Origin: Nemertoderma westbladi
Lineage: Eukaryota; Xenacoelomorpha; Nemertodermatida; Nemertodermatidae
Length of the DNA stretch: 64,000 bases
Direction of reading: 5' to 3'
Assembly: GCA_032718475.1 (NCBI GenBank)
Contig: JAUCBJ010008237.1
Span: forward strand, 1-64,000
Below the pieces are notes generated by a model. It was not told the origin of the DNA, searched no databases, and saw nothing but the letters and a program-made list of their open reading frames with translations. Shown here piece after piece: positions 8,927 through 19,556 of this stretch. Position numbers and translations under genes: made by a program. How positions within the stretch are numbered: position 1 is the stretch's first letter; the number at the start of each line of letters is the position of its first letter.

Positions 8927-10092
8927 TGTAAAAGCTTTTGCGTAATTAGCCGGTTATTTTCCCCGTAAAGTACTCTGTAGTTGGTTTACTGGGCATAAAA
9001 AGGCCGTGTCCTTACTGTACTGGTGTTTTAGAGGACATAAAAGCCATTTCTTCTGTATTTGTACTTTAGAGGACATAATCCGCAATTTCGGGACGCAATA
9101 AGCTCGATACTCTTGAAAACAGTGTCGCTACCATGACGACGGCTAACAGCTGATATTGCCACGTCGACATTTCTTTGTTTCTTTGTTCTCTCGTTGTTCG
9201 GTCGACCAATCAGAGCGTTTTTTGTCTCTGTGTTGGAGGTGGATACAGAAACTCAGGAATTCAGTGTTATGTTTTTGCCCAGAGCCTAAGAACACCGGCT
9301 TTTGGCACCTCCGTGTTTCAGTCTTTAGTCTTACATTAGTAGGCTTAATTATAGAACGTATATCTGTTATCAAACGAGTTACCTTATCAATGCAATGCTT
9401 ACTAAACATATCATGCATATCTTACTTAACATTACTGCTTTTGCTGTCGGTTATTCATTATATTTGTTGATGGAAGATTATATTTGGAATACTGATCAAT
9501 AGTCAGACACCCAACCTTCTTGATATACTAAAGGTTAGAGAGACCGGTTACAGATAAACGATTGCGACCTATGTTAAGTGGTTTGAAGTGAATCTCATGC
9601 TATTTTATAGGCCCTACATGTATTGTCTGTTATTCTCTTTGTATGTGACTAAAATTAGTGAAGGTCAGCAGATTGGTGTGCAGCATTGTGCAGCATTGTG
9701 TATGATTGTGACTGATAACAAAGCATCTCCTAAAGAATGCGCCATATACGTGAATCTATAGCCTTTTCGTTGTGTCTAGTTTAAGTCATAACTCTGTTTA
9801 CATATTTAGAGCGCCACGTCCTAAAGGAACTGTTAATATTTCCCGAAATTGAATAATATTTGTCAGAGATTATATATTACGATCAGTCGAATAATACAGT
9901 AGGCTTACACCATCAATCATTAAGCTCCGAACTCAGTCTCCCGGGTATATCCAACGGGTGAATGATTGCGCATAGACTGGCTTCGGCTAATGTAGTGTAT
10001 CAAATACTCGTCATAGGCTAAAGACTATATATCATCCAAAAGACATCCTAATTTGGCAGGTTAAACTGTCAAAGGTCTTAAAAGCGCAAACA
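8927..10092 (+). repeat. 5' LTR, 1166 bp
   Basis: It is the direct repeat of 19968-21123. The only difference I found is an extra GCAGCATTGT unit near 9680. It contains a candidate TATA-like GCATAAAAAGG at about 8993 and a degenerate repeat of the TTTAGAGGACATAA block (near 9029 and 9071). Small frames on both strands within it recur in the other LTR and are not genes. Confidence 0.95.
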
Positions 10093-10329
10093 ATAACAGA
10101 TATTGCTTCTGGATTGCGGTGTAAGCAATCTAGTCGAAAGTACCAGTCGACCGGAAACCTGTAGGCCTGACTGCCTGATCACCCGAACCGGTACTTACAG
10201 TACAGGTACAGCAGTATTATTCGATTTTGATAATTATATACCGGTAGGCCTTAATAATTAATCAGGGACTGCAGCCCTGGTTTTTTATTGAGATTTTACT
10301 TGTTTCTGTCAAGTTTTATTTATTTGTAG

Positions 10330-10960
10330 GCCAGTATTGAGCAGAAGGCGTGTAAGCCTGCTCAGATTGTACAGATAATTTGTAGGCTTGACTGTTGGCT
10401 AACTGTTGATTAGGTCTGAACGGATTGCAGTGCATGTACAGATGTAGAGTGTATGTCCGATAAAGAATGGTTAGGAAGTAGGGGCAGCCATAGCTGTAAG
10501 GTAAACCCCCATCTAAAGAATAAGTCGTACTACTGGGTTAGAACGCATACTACTTAACCATTTTGGAGTCTGCATGTCCTGTGGTTTATTTAGGCCTGAT
10601 AGGAGTCCGCCAGCGTTTGGTCTGTACTTTGTTTGTGTAGTCTGTACGGGTAGCGTATAATTTTATTTAGATAATTTGTAGGCTGGATAGTTGTCTGACT
10701 GTTGTTGGGTTTGAGGAAATTTCGGTGTGTGTAGAGCATCTGTCCGATAAAGTGCTAAGTTAGGAAAGTAGGGGCTTCAAGTGCTGTGAGGTAAACCCCC
10801 TGTGAAAGAATAAGTCGTACTACTGGGTTAGAACGCATACTAACTAATCATTTTGGAGTCTGCATATACCGTAGTTTGTTTAGGCTTGATAGTAGTCTGT
10901 CAGTATTTGGTCTGCATTTTGTTTGAGTAGTTTGTACGCGTAGCGTAATATTTATTATTC
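10330..10960. repeat. Two diverged ~300-bp direct repeats in the leader
   Basis: The block running TAATTTGTAGGCT, then TCCGATAAAG, GTAAACCCCC, AGAATAAGTCGTACTACTGG, TTAGAACGCATACTA, TTTTGGAGTCTGCAT and GTACGNGTAGCGTA occurs twice, about 10376-10660 and 10672-10955. The copies differ by scattered substitutions and small indels. Confidence 0.8.
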
Positions 10961-11912
10961 AGAGTTTATGCGATTATTCGCAACATTCATATCCCCAAGT
11001 TTATTCCTACAGTAATTGTGTTTGTTATACATACCGTTATATTTAAACTAACCCCGGTACTACATCAGGGCTGCTCGGCGTAGGTAAAGACTGGTGATTT
11101 TGTGCACCGGTCACTCCAGCAGATGCCGTGGTTCTTTTAGCTGTTCAAGTATTTTTAACTACTAATTATTTGTTATACAAGTACTTGTACCTAATTTAGG
11201 GTTTAGTGTACAGTACTTTCCGAAGGTGATTAGTGTGTAGGCAGTGTATTTGTGTTGTAAAGTGGTTAATAGGCACGTTGGTTCTGGTAGACCGCGGTAA
11301 TTAACTTCTAGGTAGGGACACTCCGTGATACATAACGTAGTACCTATAGCGATACGGTTATAGGTCGTCAGGCGGTGGTATTTTCCTATCTGGACAGCGC
11401 AGTATATTTACTACTACTTATTATTTTCAAATACCGTAGTAACCTCTCCGTTGTAATAACCAGATATTCTAACCCTTTGTTAGGCTGGTTTGTAGATTCC
11501 CTGTAAAATTACCCTAAAAATTCGTATTTGTGTATTTGTAATTAAATTTTTGTGTTTATTTAGAGATTGTAATCTCAACCAGAATTGTACGTAATTTGTA
11601 GTATTAAGTAACTTAGGTAAATTAGAATTATTTGTTTTAGTGTCTAACAAGTAGCACTCCACTGAGAGCGCACAGCTTATGTGTAGTGACTCCCCCAGAA
11701 ATAATAACATTTATTTCAAACATTGACAAAACCCATTAAACGGGTATATATATATTATAAATCAACTCAAACGATTTATAAATAGTAGGCCTGCCATATA
11801 ACAATTAGGTCTCAATATCTGTTGGACTACTGCTTAAATAACGGTAATAAAGTAAGTTAAAGTAACCAAGTAACCCTTAAAATTCAGAAATTCAATTATT
11901 CTAAAATAATTG

Positions 11913-12165
11913 ACATACCGGTATTTACAATAGGCTTATTATATTTATTTCTATAAATTTTAGGTTGAAATCATACCGGTATTCTGTAATTAATCCTAGT
12001 CTGTAATTATACTTATATATACTATAAGTGTAAACTGCATACCGGTATCCACGATAGGCCTATTATATATTTATGTATATTTGTGCTAAAATTACCTACC
12101 GGTATTCTGTGATAAACTAGTCTGTAATAATACTTATATATACTATAAGCATACCGGTATCCTAA
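11913..12165. repeat. ~112-124-bp tandem repeat with TACCGGTA palindromes
   Basis: CATACCGGTAT recurs at 11914, 12038 and 12150. Each unit also holds a second TACCGGTATTCTGT and an AATACTTATATATACTATAAG-type end. The palindrome recurs elsewhere in the window, so it is not unique to this element. Confidence 0.75.
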
Positions 12166-12294
12166 TATTATATATATATCACGCTACACTGAGTAGCAGT
12201 ATCGGTAATTAATTACTAGGCTAACAGTGATACTGAATTACTAGACTTGCTTTAACTGTAATATAGCAGTAGGCATTCAACTGTACAATCAAAC

Positions 12295-13950
12295 ATGTCT
12301 GACTCACAACAAACATTGTCAGATAGTCTCTTAGAGGGTGTTAGAATGAGTATTAGACTTAGACAGCGTCTTAAAAGGATCTGTGACCAAGATCAAAGTA
12401 TGGAACATCCCAGACCAAAGTCTAAGTCCCCTCCTACTGTGCGAAAGATCATCCCTCAAGTAGTAGTATCAGACCCTAGGCTAGTCCAACATCGTAGGTC
12501 TATCATAGGCACTCGAGCTCAGGTCAAGCGGGACCAAGAAGCAGCGGAACCGCAACAACCCGCGAGCCAAGAACTTACTTCTCAACGGCCTGATAGCTCC
12601 AGTAGTTCGGATACTGTTGAGCGGACGCCCGAACGCGGAGCGAAGATGGCGGATAAGGTTTATGATGAGCGGCCAACCTATGAAGAATCAACCGACGCCA
12701 CTTTTTCTCAAGAAGAAAGCGAAGTGACAGCAGAGAAACCGCATAAGAGGGATGCTATTGACATCTATCTGTCAGACTATCAACGCTTTGTAGGAGATGA
12801 AGAGTTGAGGAGAAGGCTGGAGGGGCTTAGCCCTAATAGTGAAGGAACCAAGCTTGTGCTGGACGCAATCGATGCGGAAATGTTAGCTGCGAACCAAGCT
12901 AAATTTGATGAACTCCTCCGCATCACTAGAGTCCAAGAAGTGCAAGTAAAGAAAAAACTTATAGAAGACAGAAAGAAAATAGCAGCGGCCTTGGCAGCTG
13001 CAGTGGCAGAAGCAGAAAGAAAAGCGGCTTTAGCAGCTGCAGTGGCAGAAGCAGAACGAAAGGCATCTGAAGAAACCACCCAACTAGAATTGGAATACAT
13101 TCAGGAGAATCAAGACTGCATAAATAAACAGTTAACAGCTAGTAATATGCAGATGATGAATCGATCTACTCCCAAAAGACAGGGATATACATCATCTGAG
13201 GAAGGCGATACCACCGATACTGAAGGCAAAGGAAATAGATCTCACCTAAGCAGACGTAAAAGAACATCCCACCGTCAGAAATTGCCTGATTTGCCTCCAG
13301 CTGTTAGAAGGCAACTAAATAACACCAACTTAGGTAGTACAGAACCCACAGACCAAATAATTACAATAGAAAGACTCCCTACTATAGTAGATGAGCCTGA
13401 AATAATTAGGCCTGTTCCCGAAGCCACCCTTTCGGTGGTAGAGACACCTGTACTCCCTGAACCTACCTCTAAATTCCCTTTGCACAGTACCAAGCTACCT
13501 GTGCCCAGCAGAACAGCCCATGAGACAGTTCATGCCCTGGACTCCGAGCGAAATATTCAAGATTTGTCGCCCGTTGTCCCTCGTCCGCCCGCTACAACGT
13601 TGGCGAATCCCGCTTCGGCGGTTGATTGGGTGGACGAGAGACGGCGGGGGATGGACATTCTCCTCGGAAAGATGGAGGAGAATCGAATGCGCTCCTCCCA
13701 ACAGGTCCGAGAGTTAGAAGGGACTGTTCAACAGTTAAAGGGAACCGTAAAGGAAAGTAGGTTAGAGTTGCAGGAAGTGCAGCAAAATATCGCGCTAGAA
13801 CGTGATAAATTAGTAAATTTACAAAAGGGTATACCACCACCCCTTGTAACAATGTGTCAACCTGTTAGGTCTGAAGTATCTCATGCGCAAGGTGTGGAGC
13901 CTACACGCATCTATACTGCTAGCGAAGTAGAAACTCCTATAGTCAGATAG
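12295..13950 (+). CDS. Gag-like ORF 1 of the non-autonomous BEL/Pao element, coiled-coil protein
   Basis: This is a 551-residue ORF starting at ATG 12295. It is polar and Ser/Pro-rich at the N-terminus. In the middle it has a duplicated Ala-rich helix (LAAAVAEAERKA twice, bases about 12991-13062), then a basic stretch (HLSRRKRTSHRQK), and near the C-terminus a heptad-rich coiled coil (about 13650-13830). There is no zinc knuckle or enzyme motif. Its place directly before the BEL-type Gag suggests the N-terminal part of a split Gag, with the coiled coil used for assembly. The stop (TAG, 13948-13950) overlaps the start of the next frame by one base, so -1 frameshifting or re-initiation could join them. 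The product identity is inferred from position only. Confidence 0.7.
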   Translation: MSDSQQTLSDSLLEGVRMSIRLRQRLKRICDQDQSMEHPRPKSKSPPTVRKIIPQVVVSDPRLVQHRRSIIGTRAQVKRDQEAAEPQQPASQELTSQRPDSSSSSDTVERTPERGAKMADKVYDERPTYEESTDATFSQEESEVTAEKPHKRDAIDIYLSDYQRFVGDEELRRRLEGLSPNSEGTKLVLDAIDAEMLAANQAKFDELLRITRVQEVQVKKKLIEDRKKIAAALAAAVAEAERKAALAAAVAEAERKASEETTQLELEYIQENQDCINKQLTASNMQMMNRSTPKRQGYTSSEEGDTTDTEGKGNRSHLSRRKRTSHRQKLPDLPPAVRRQLNNTNLGSTEPTDQIITIERLPTIVDEPEIIRPVPEATLSVVETPVLPEPTSKFPLHSTKLPVPSRTAHETVHALDSERNIQDLSPVVPRPPATTLANPASAVDWVDERRRGMDILLGKMEENRMRSSQQVRELEGTVQQLKGTVKESRLELQEVQQNIALERDKLVNLQKGIPPPLVTMCQPVRSEVSHAQGVEPTRIYTASEVETPIVR

Positions 13951-15089
13951 TGAACCCTATTAAGGGTAATTATAGACCTGTTGATAATGATATTCCCTAT
14001 AGACCGGATCATAATCCGAGAAATTTATATACCGATAACTCGATATTAAATAACACGATGGCCCAAGAAAGTTTTACGCGTCAAATGGATAGAACCGAAG
14101 CTCGGCAAGCGGTAAAGGTGGGAGAGATCGTCAAGTTCAATGGAGATGAGATGAAATGGTTACCTTTTAATGAATATTACAAAGATAACATACAGAACTC
14201 TGTACTATCTAATGGAGAGAAACTTAGATTCCTCATCGAGTGCTTGGAAGGATCTCCCAAGTTAATGGCGTTAAAGTTTATTGGACATCCAGGCGGATTA
14301 AGACAAGTTTGGGATACACTAAACATCAGGTATGGTAATAGGAATAACATAGCTGGGTATTTGTATGCAAAGTTAGTAGCGCCCCGAAAGTTTGTTAGCA
14401 GCGGGATTATAGAGTTTTCCGATGAGATCCAGGAGATCTGCAGACAATTAGATTGGCTAGGTAAGTCTCATGAGTATCAGAGTGCTATGGTTATTAGAGC
14501 AATGGCTTCTACTTTACCGAAGGGTGGAGTAGGTACACGCTGGGATAAGAAAGTGTTATATATGATGGAACAACAACGACGAGACCCTACCATGGCTGAT
14601 CTCATGTCATTCCTAGATGGAGAAGTGAAATTACAGCTCCTGAAACTGTCCAGAGAGAAGACATCGGAAAACAAGGTAAGTGAAAAACCCGTCTCTAGGA
14701 GAAAGGTAACACCAGTGTGTTATACAGATGACGGCGAAAGCCAGACTTCTCAAGGAGAAGATAGCGGGAAAGACACTGATAGATCTTATTACGTAAATAA
14801 AATGCCTAAAGATCAGGTAAGTAAATTCAAGTCTCGAACCAATGACAGAAGAGAACCGGTAAGAAAAACCCCTCCTACGTCTCCCAAGAGAATTCATGTA
14901 AGAAAGCCCGAGGAAAGAACAAGTGTGCACCACACAGCACAGGTTAAAGTAAGTAACATCAAACCCAAATGTGTGCTGTGCGACGGGCCCCACCGCTTGA
15001 ATATGTGCGATGAATTCTTAAAGAAATCATTAAAAGAGAGACGGGAAGTCATGTGGGATAAGCGGTTGTGTTATAATTGCCTCAGATGA
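13950..15089 (+). CDS. gag: BEL/Pao Gag (DUF1759-like) ending at an in-frame TGA inside the zinc knuckle
   Basis: The open frame begins at about 13923; its first ATG is 14058. IVKFNGDEMKWLPFNEYY, EKLRFLIECLEGSP and WDTLNIRYGN match the capsid-like region of BEL/Pao Gag (pfam DUF1759). A basic Ser/Thr/Lys-rich linker follows, then CVLCDGPHRLNMC and KRLCYNCLR. The TGA at 15087-15089 falls inside this second Cys motif, and GHQRRTC continues in the same frame, completing C-x2-C-x4-H-x4-C if the stop is read through. The next base is G, not the CTA of efficient readthrough sites. A CGA to TGA change would explain it simply. The protein would form the particle shell and bind element RNA. Confidence 0.85.
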   Translation: MNPIKGNYRPVDNDIPYRPDHNPRNLYTDNSILNNTMAQESFTRQMDRTEARQAVKVGEIVKFNGDEMKWLPFNEYYKDNIQNSVLSNGEKLRFLIECLEGSPKLMALKFIGHPGGLRQVWDTLNIRYGNRNNIAGYLYAKLVAPRKFVSSGIIEFSDEIQEICRQLDWLGKSHEYQSAMVIRAMASTLPKGGVGTRWDKKVLYMMEQQRRDPTMADLMSFLDGEVKLQLLKLSREKTSENKVSEKPVSRRKVTPVCYTDDGESQTSQGEDSGKDTDRSYYVNKMPKDQVSKFKSRTNDRREPVRKTPPTSPKRIHVRKPEERTSVHHTAQVKVSNIKPKCVLCDGPHRLNMCDEFLKKSLKERREVMWDKRLCYNCLR

Positions 15090-16715
15090 GGACACCAACG
15101 GCGAACCTGTTACTCCGACGCAAGGTGTGCAAAGTGCAGTGCAAAACATCATATCTTGTTGCACACTGAATTCGAACGAAGCAGCCCGAGTCAGGTAAGT
15201 GAGTCCGAACAACTACATGTCCAATTCAGTGATGTGAACGACACTGACCAAAGTTCTGAGATGGAAGGATTCTATACGGACGAATTCTCCGACCAAAACG
15301 AATCCTGTTACTTAATAAACACCACCGCAGTGTATCGAGCACTCATGTATGAGAAAGACACAGACAGCGACCTCACCCTAACTACTTCAGATCAACAACA
15401 ATCTTGGAAAGCGCCAACTTCAAATGTAGGAATCCGAGAATTTCCTGTAGTCCAGTTACGGGTCCACGGACCTCAGAAGAGCTATATAGTGAACGCCCTC
15501 CTGGACTCCGGCAGCACAGGAACATTCATCGATAAAGAACTAGCCGAAGACATCTTTGCTGGACAACCCAAGTTCCGAACCAAGCTAAACATGTCAGGGA
15601 TCATGCAGGTTTGGAAATCTGCTGTGGCTGCCGACTATTATATAAGTGAGTTGTCCACTCCACAGGATAAACTAGGAGAACACAGTATAAGGTCAGTCAA
15701 GATGGTGGCAATAAAGAACTTCGCTACCACCCAAGTGGAACCTTATAATTGGGACGAAGATGATCATGCCCAACAACTTAACATTCCTAGATTCGACACC
15801 GATTATCCTGGAGTACAAATATTAATCGGTCAAAACGCGCATGAGGCGCTGGAGACATTGGAGAAACGACCTGCTCAACCGCAACCACTTCAGACCTATG
15901 CGGTAAGAACTAGAGTAGGTTGGTACCTTACTGGACCTTCCCGAAGAACGCTCAGAGAAAGACTGCTTCAAGATCGCGTCTGCCAGGTGAGTGAATGGGA
16001 AGATGATACTAATGAGGGAGACGACCCAACTGAGGGAACACCATACTCCTCAGATAATGGCGATATTAGCTCCAATGTAGATCAATGGAGATATTGCCCC
16101 AAGAAGTTTAATCCAACTGACATCGCTTCCAGAGGAGCAACTCCTCAAGAACTGACAGATACTACAGACCGGTTAGGTGAACCCGACTTCCTGAGTAAGG
16201 AGGATGAATGGCCTCCCCATCTTACTCCGACTGAGATTAGACCAGCCAAGGGAGCGGAGAAAGTCAAACCTAAAACCCGGACGGGTGGATCGGAGTTATT
16301 TGAACCCGGGATAGATCTGTCGGTATTACATATTGCCAGGGACGACGCCGTGGATCTGGACCTCCCCACCGCGAGTGGATCCTTCATGAAGATCAGAGAG
16401 AGCGATTGGAGCTCTGGAACATCAGACGTCTCGCAGGGACTCTCACCTCTCCTGCAGGGAGCGACGGACCACTATAGCTCCTGGAATCGGCTTTGTAAGG
16501 CCGTCGTGTACCTAGAGCGATGTTTCTATCGTCACTATTCCAGGACGAAGAGGAAACCTGGAATTGTATTCGGGATGCAGCGACTCAATCACCCAGTCGG
16601 TCGTTTGTGTTTACCGGAAGGGAATGGAGGACTCTCCGGAAACTGTGGAAGGCAAGATTCTCTTCCCACGACCACCTCCCTAATCCTTCAAACATCTAGG
16701 GACTCCATAACGTAA
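15090..16715 (+). CDS. pol: BEL/Pao Pol remnant: zinc-knuckle tail, aspartic protease, then RNase H end; RT and integrase deleted
   Basis: This is in frame with the preceding ORF across the TGA; the first ATG is at 15156 or later. It begins with the rest of the knuckle and CAKCSAKHH, then an acidic linker. The retropepsin is clear: VVQLRVHGPQ and LLDSGSTGTFID (DSG near 15500), then VQILIGQNAHEAL. About base 16050 it jumps to DQWRYCPKKFNPTDIASRG, which corresponds to the end of BEL RNase H (compare YCPTDENPADLLSRG at about 505-545 in the other element). So the fingers, palm and most of RNase H are missing. YSSWNRLCKAVVYLERCF matches the linker before integrase, but no integrase core follows. 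The last 40 codons are probably out of frame. Confidence 0.85.
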   Translation, partial: GHQRRTCYSDARCAKCSAKHHILLHTEFERSSPSQVSESEQLHVQFSDVNDTDQSSEMEGFYTDEFSDQNESCYLINTTAVYRALMYEKDTDSDLTLTTSDQQQSWKAPTSNVGIREFPVVQLRVHGPQKSYIVNALLDSGSTGTFIDKELAEDIFAGQPKFRTKLNMSGIMQVWKSAVAADYYISELSTPQDKLGEHSIRSVKMVAIKNFATTQVEPYNWDEDDHAQQLNIPRFDTDYPGVQILIGQNAHEALETLEKRPAQPQPLQTYAVRTRVGWYLTGPSRRTLRERLLQDRVCQVSEWEDDTNEGDDPTEGTPYSSDNGDISSNVDQWRYCPKKFNPTDIASRGATPQELTDTTDRLGEPDFLSKEDEWPPHLTPTEIRPAKGAEKVKPKTRTGGSELFEPGIDLSVLHIARDDAVDLDLPTASGSFMKIRESDWSSGTSDVSQGLSPLLQGATDHYSSWNRLCKAVVYLERCFYRHYSRTKRKPGIVFGMQRLNHPVGRLCLPEGNGGLSGNCGRQDSLPTTTSLILQTSRDSIT

Positions 16716-18369
16716 CAACATATGGAGTGGGTGTGTGACTCTATTATTTTATATTATTTTATTATTTTTATATTTCTGTATGTATTACTATGTAATTTTA
16801 TTATAATCGTTTTATTTAATTTAGTAGAATATTATTTTGCGATTATTTAGTAGAATAGTGCAATATATTCGTGTTTATTGCGTACGTAATTACTTATATT
16901 ATATTTAGTGTGACGGTGAGAAACAAGTATTTTTCTCTTTCCTTACTGTCCGTGTTATATTATAAATACGTAACTACAGTAAGATGAAATGTCCGTACTT
17001 ATTAAAGTACAATAAAGCCACTACTATATTTAAGTATTATTGGTAAGCAGAGTATTAGGAATGCAAAGTTCAGATCCTCGTGTCTCGGCTAAACCAAGCT
17101 CTGGGTAGACCTTGGAAACGACTTGCCTCTTCACACTGACATTGCTTCGTGCGATATTGCTCTCATACCGTATATTAAATAATACATATAGTAGCGTGAT
17201 GTCCCTTTAACAGTAGCGTAAAACGCAAAATAAATCTGTTAAACCCTTTGACCATCTGCAATTCTAGTCGATTAAGATATCGCGGCACCCACCGATATAC
17301 TTGAAAGACAAAATTCTAGAATCAGTGGTTAACGTCCCCAGACAAGTTCTGGAATAAATTGGTGCCCATCTCAAATATTAATTATTTAATATTTACAAAT
17401 CTATAAATCAAAATCTGTAAAATTCAGATCCTTTAACAATTCTAGTCGATTAAGATATCGTAGCACTTACCGATACTCTTAAAAGACAATTTTCATAGAA
17501 TTAAGGATCCTATGTCCCCAGACCTGCTCTGGAATCAAATTGTGTCAATTTAACTATCAAATAATAAAATTTCAGGGAATAAATTTAAATTCATACTTTA
17601 ATGAATTTAATAAATTGCAATTTTATGCAATTTATAACATTCCCAAAATTCCATTAATTAATAGATCATGGGAGCGGAGATTCACTATATTAAGTGTATT
17701 TGTGTGTGAGAATCTCCAATGTATAGTCAATAGCCGATAAAATTCATAAAATCATATATAGAGAGGATATTGACAATTAAAGAATTACTATTAAATAGCA
17801 TCCCAGATCTGTATGCATGAGAATTACCCTAATTCTACCGCTAGCTTTCCATAATGTCACCATGGCAACAACCACGCTAGAATTAGAAGTGAGTTAAAAG
17901 AACAATAAAGGGCTTGCGTATTGAATAGCATACGGAATAAATAGCACACCGCTAGTATCCAAGGATACATAATAACAACGTGACATTCTGGAAGGCACTT
18001 GATTAACGGACAAATGACCCGAATGTGTGATAGAATGTGTACCATTTGTGACTGTTACGTGGAATTTGTGCGTTTGTAGGTGAATGTTACTACTAAGGTG
18101 TGTTTACAGTAGCGAGTCGCAATTGTGAAAGTAACCCTAACTCTCCAGTAAGAACCTGAAGTATATCTAAGCCTTTGGGACGGACGGTGGAGTGACTTGT
18201 GCTGGTTGTTGTAGTCGTTGTGCAGCTACGACGTTGGCGATAGGCACATCGGCGAAAGTACACCAGCGCTGAGGATCTCGCACTGTCCGGGGGCAGAGAG
18301 GGGTAGGCAGCGACGCCCGCTCGCCTAAATATAAACTCATTATAATATGGATAAACTTATATAGCAGAT
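16716..18369 (+). other. AT-rich internal region with a duplicated ~100-bp block
   Basis: No coding sequence is recognised. A block starting ATTCTAGTCGATTAAGATAT occurs at 17261 and 17439 (period 178 bp). Both copies continue with a CACC-GATA segment, an AAAGACAA run, and GTCCCCAGAC with CTCTGGAAT-type endings. About 18180-18330 is GC-rich and leads into the eroded coding region. Confidence 0.6.
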
Positions 18370-19497
18370 ATGATTGAGTTGATAGAAGATGATCTTGGTA
18401 TCAGGGAACGATATACTCTACCTTTACAAGCGTTTGTTGATAGCTTGATACGCGGCGACGCTGGTCCAACTACTACGGAGGACGATGGTCGTTATATCTA
18501 ACCGCCAATGTCCCGGGAGCAACTTGCGCGTGGGTTAGACTGTAGAAAATTCACCGCTCGCTATAAGCATCGTAATGGTACGTATATGGACTCTTCTTAT
18601 CTGGATCATCTTATCGACCTACACGATACGAACGATATAGACACCAAAGGGAAATGGTTTATTTAAATATCATACCCAGCGGAAGCGGAACGATAAACTG
18701 AGACTCGAACACGAAAATTCTATTCGAAACCGACTCGAAAGTGCAGATGTCGAAGAGCCGGATAAATGCAGCGACTTCACCAAATACCTGGAATTCTTGA
18801 GAGAAACCTATCTCGATATTACCAGTCAACAGAATCTAGAAACTCGATATCCTAAAGGTATACATCATGACCGCATGGTAGGACTCAAACGGCTCTATTC
18901 CACTATGATGTATCTTACCGCCGATCGATCGCTACCTGTTGTACCGGATAGCTTCGAACGGATGGAGGAATATTGTAAGCTGGAGAAAGATCACTCGCGT
19001 TTCCCCTACAAGACGTGCGTTTTTGGTATTATTGCGATGAATGCCCAAGACCCAACCAACAAACGGAAAGACATAAACATCCGCGGAGACGTTGCTTTAA
19101 ACACGGTTTTACTCGCTATACTTACGGGAGTTTCGAGCGAAACTTGTTCGATGTATCACCTACGCTCGTTCGACTCAGACGATCCTTAAATAAACCAATG
19201 ATCAGAGTTTCGGAATACTCGATCAGAACTCCTCATTCCCTAGTGAGACTTCAGACTCTTGATCCTATTAGTATGACGGATCCTCCCGAGCTGTACTCAC
19301 TGCTCAAAGATCTAGGGTTACCTGAACAATTAGTCGGTGGCACCCTAGTTGTGGGCTTCCTAGATATTAGCCCATTCTACCTAGCCGGATTGGGACGCGG
19401 ACATTTAATATCGCCGTTTAACCCTTACCATCGTCCCGGCTTAACACGATATAACCTGTCACCAAAGTGGCGGAGAGCGTTGTACCAAACGAGTTAA
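18370..19497 (+). pseudogene. Unrecognised eroded coding sequence in the 3' part of the BEL/Pao element
   Basis: A coding-like tract runs across three frames. ATG 18370 opens a frame with a TAA at 18499-18501, which continues in frame to 18666. It then appears to shift to the frame open from 18665 to 19189, and again near 19015 to the frame ending at 19497. The predicted segments are hydrophilic, with codon use and GC unlike the AT-rich sequence before them. One stretch (WYYCDECPRP followed by His/Arg and RCFKH) clusters Cys and His and could bind zinc. There is no membrane segment, so it is not an obvious env. I do not recognise the family. Its position corresponds to the accessory ORF in the other BEL/Pao element, but I see no shared motifs. 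Confidence 0.5.
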
Positions 19498-19556
19498 ACG
19501 CTATTCTACAAAGATCAGAAAGGAAACCTGCGTTTGTTCAGATAAACGTAAGTTGT

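Larger units (their letters stand above)
10093..12294 (+). other. Internal non-coding leader of the BEL/Pao element
   Basis: A 2.2-kb stretch without a plausible ORF separates the 5' LTR from the first Gag ORF. I cannot match a tRNA primer-binding site just after the LTR (it begins ATAACAGATATTGC). It contains two internal duplications, listed separately. Leaders of this length usually carry packaging and priming signals; none can be pinpointed here. Confidence 0.55.

Noticed and set aside
9143-9470. 91- and 104-residue open frames on opposite strands, repeated at 20184-20511
   Set aside because: They lie inside the two LTRs and are duplicated only because the LTRs are. They overlap each other antiparallel and lack coding features.
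12780-13100. 106-residue Ala/Ser-rich antisense frame
   Set aside because: It is the shadow of the duplicated Ala/Glu/Lys helix in the coiled-coil ORF.
18370-19497. Envelope gene in the 3' part of the second LTR element
   Set aside because: No signal peptide, transmembrane segment or fusion-type hydrophobic stretch is visible in any frame.
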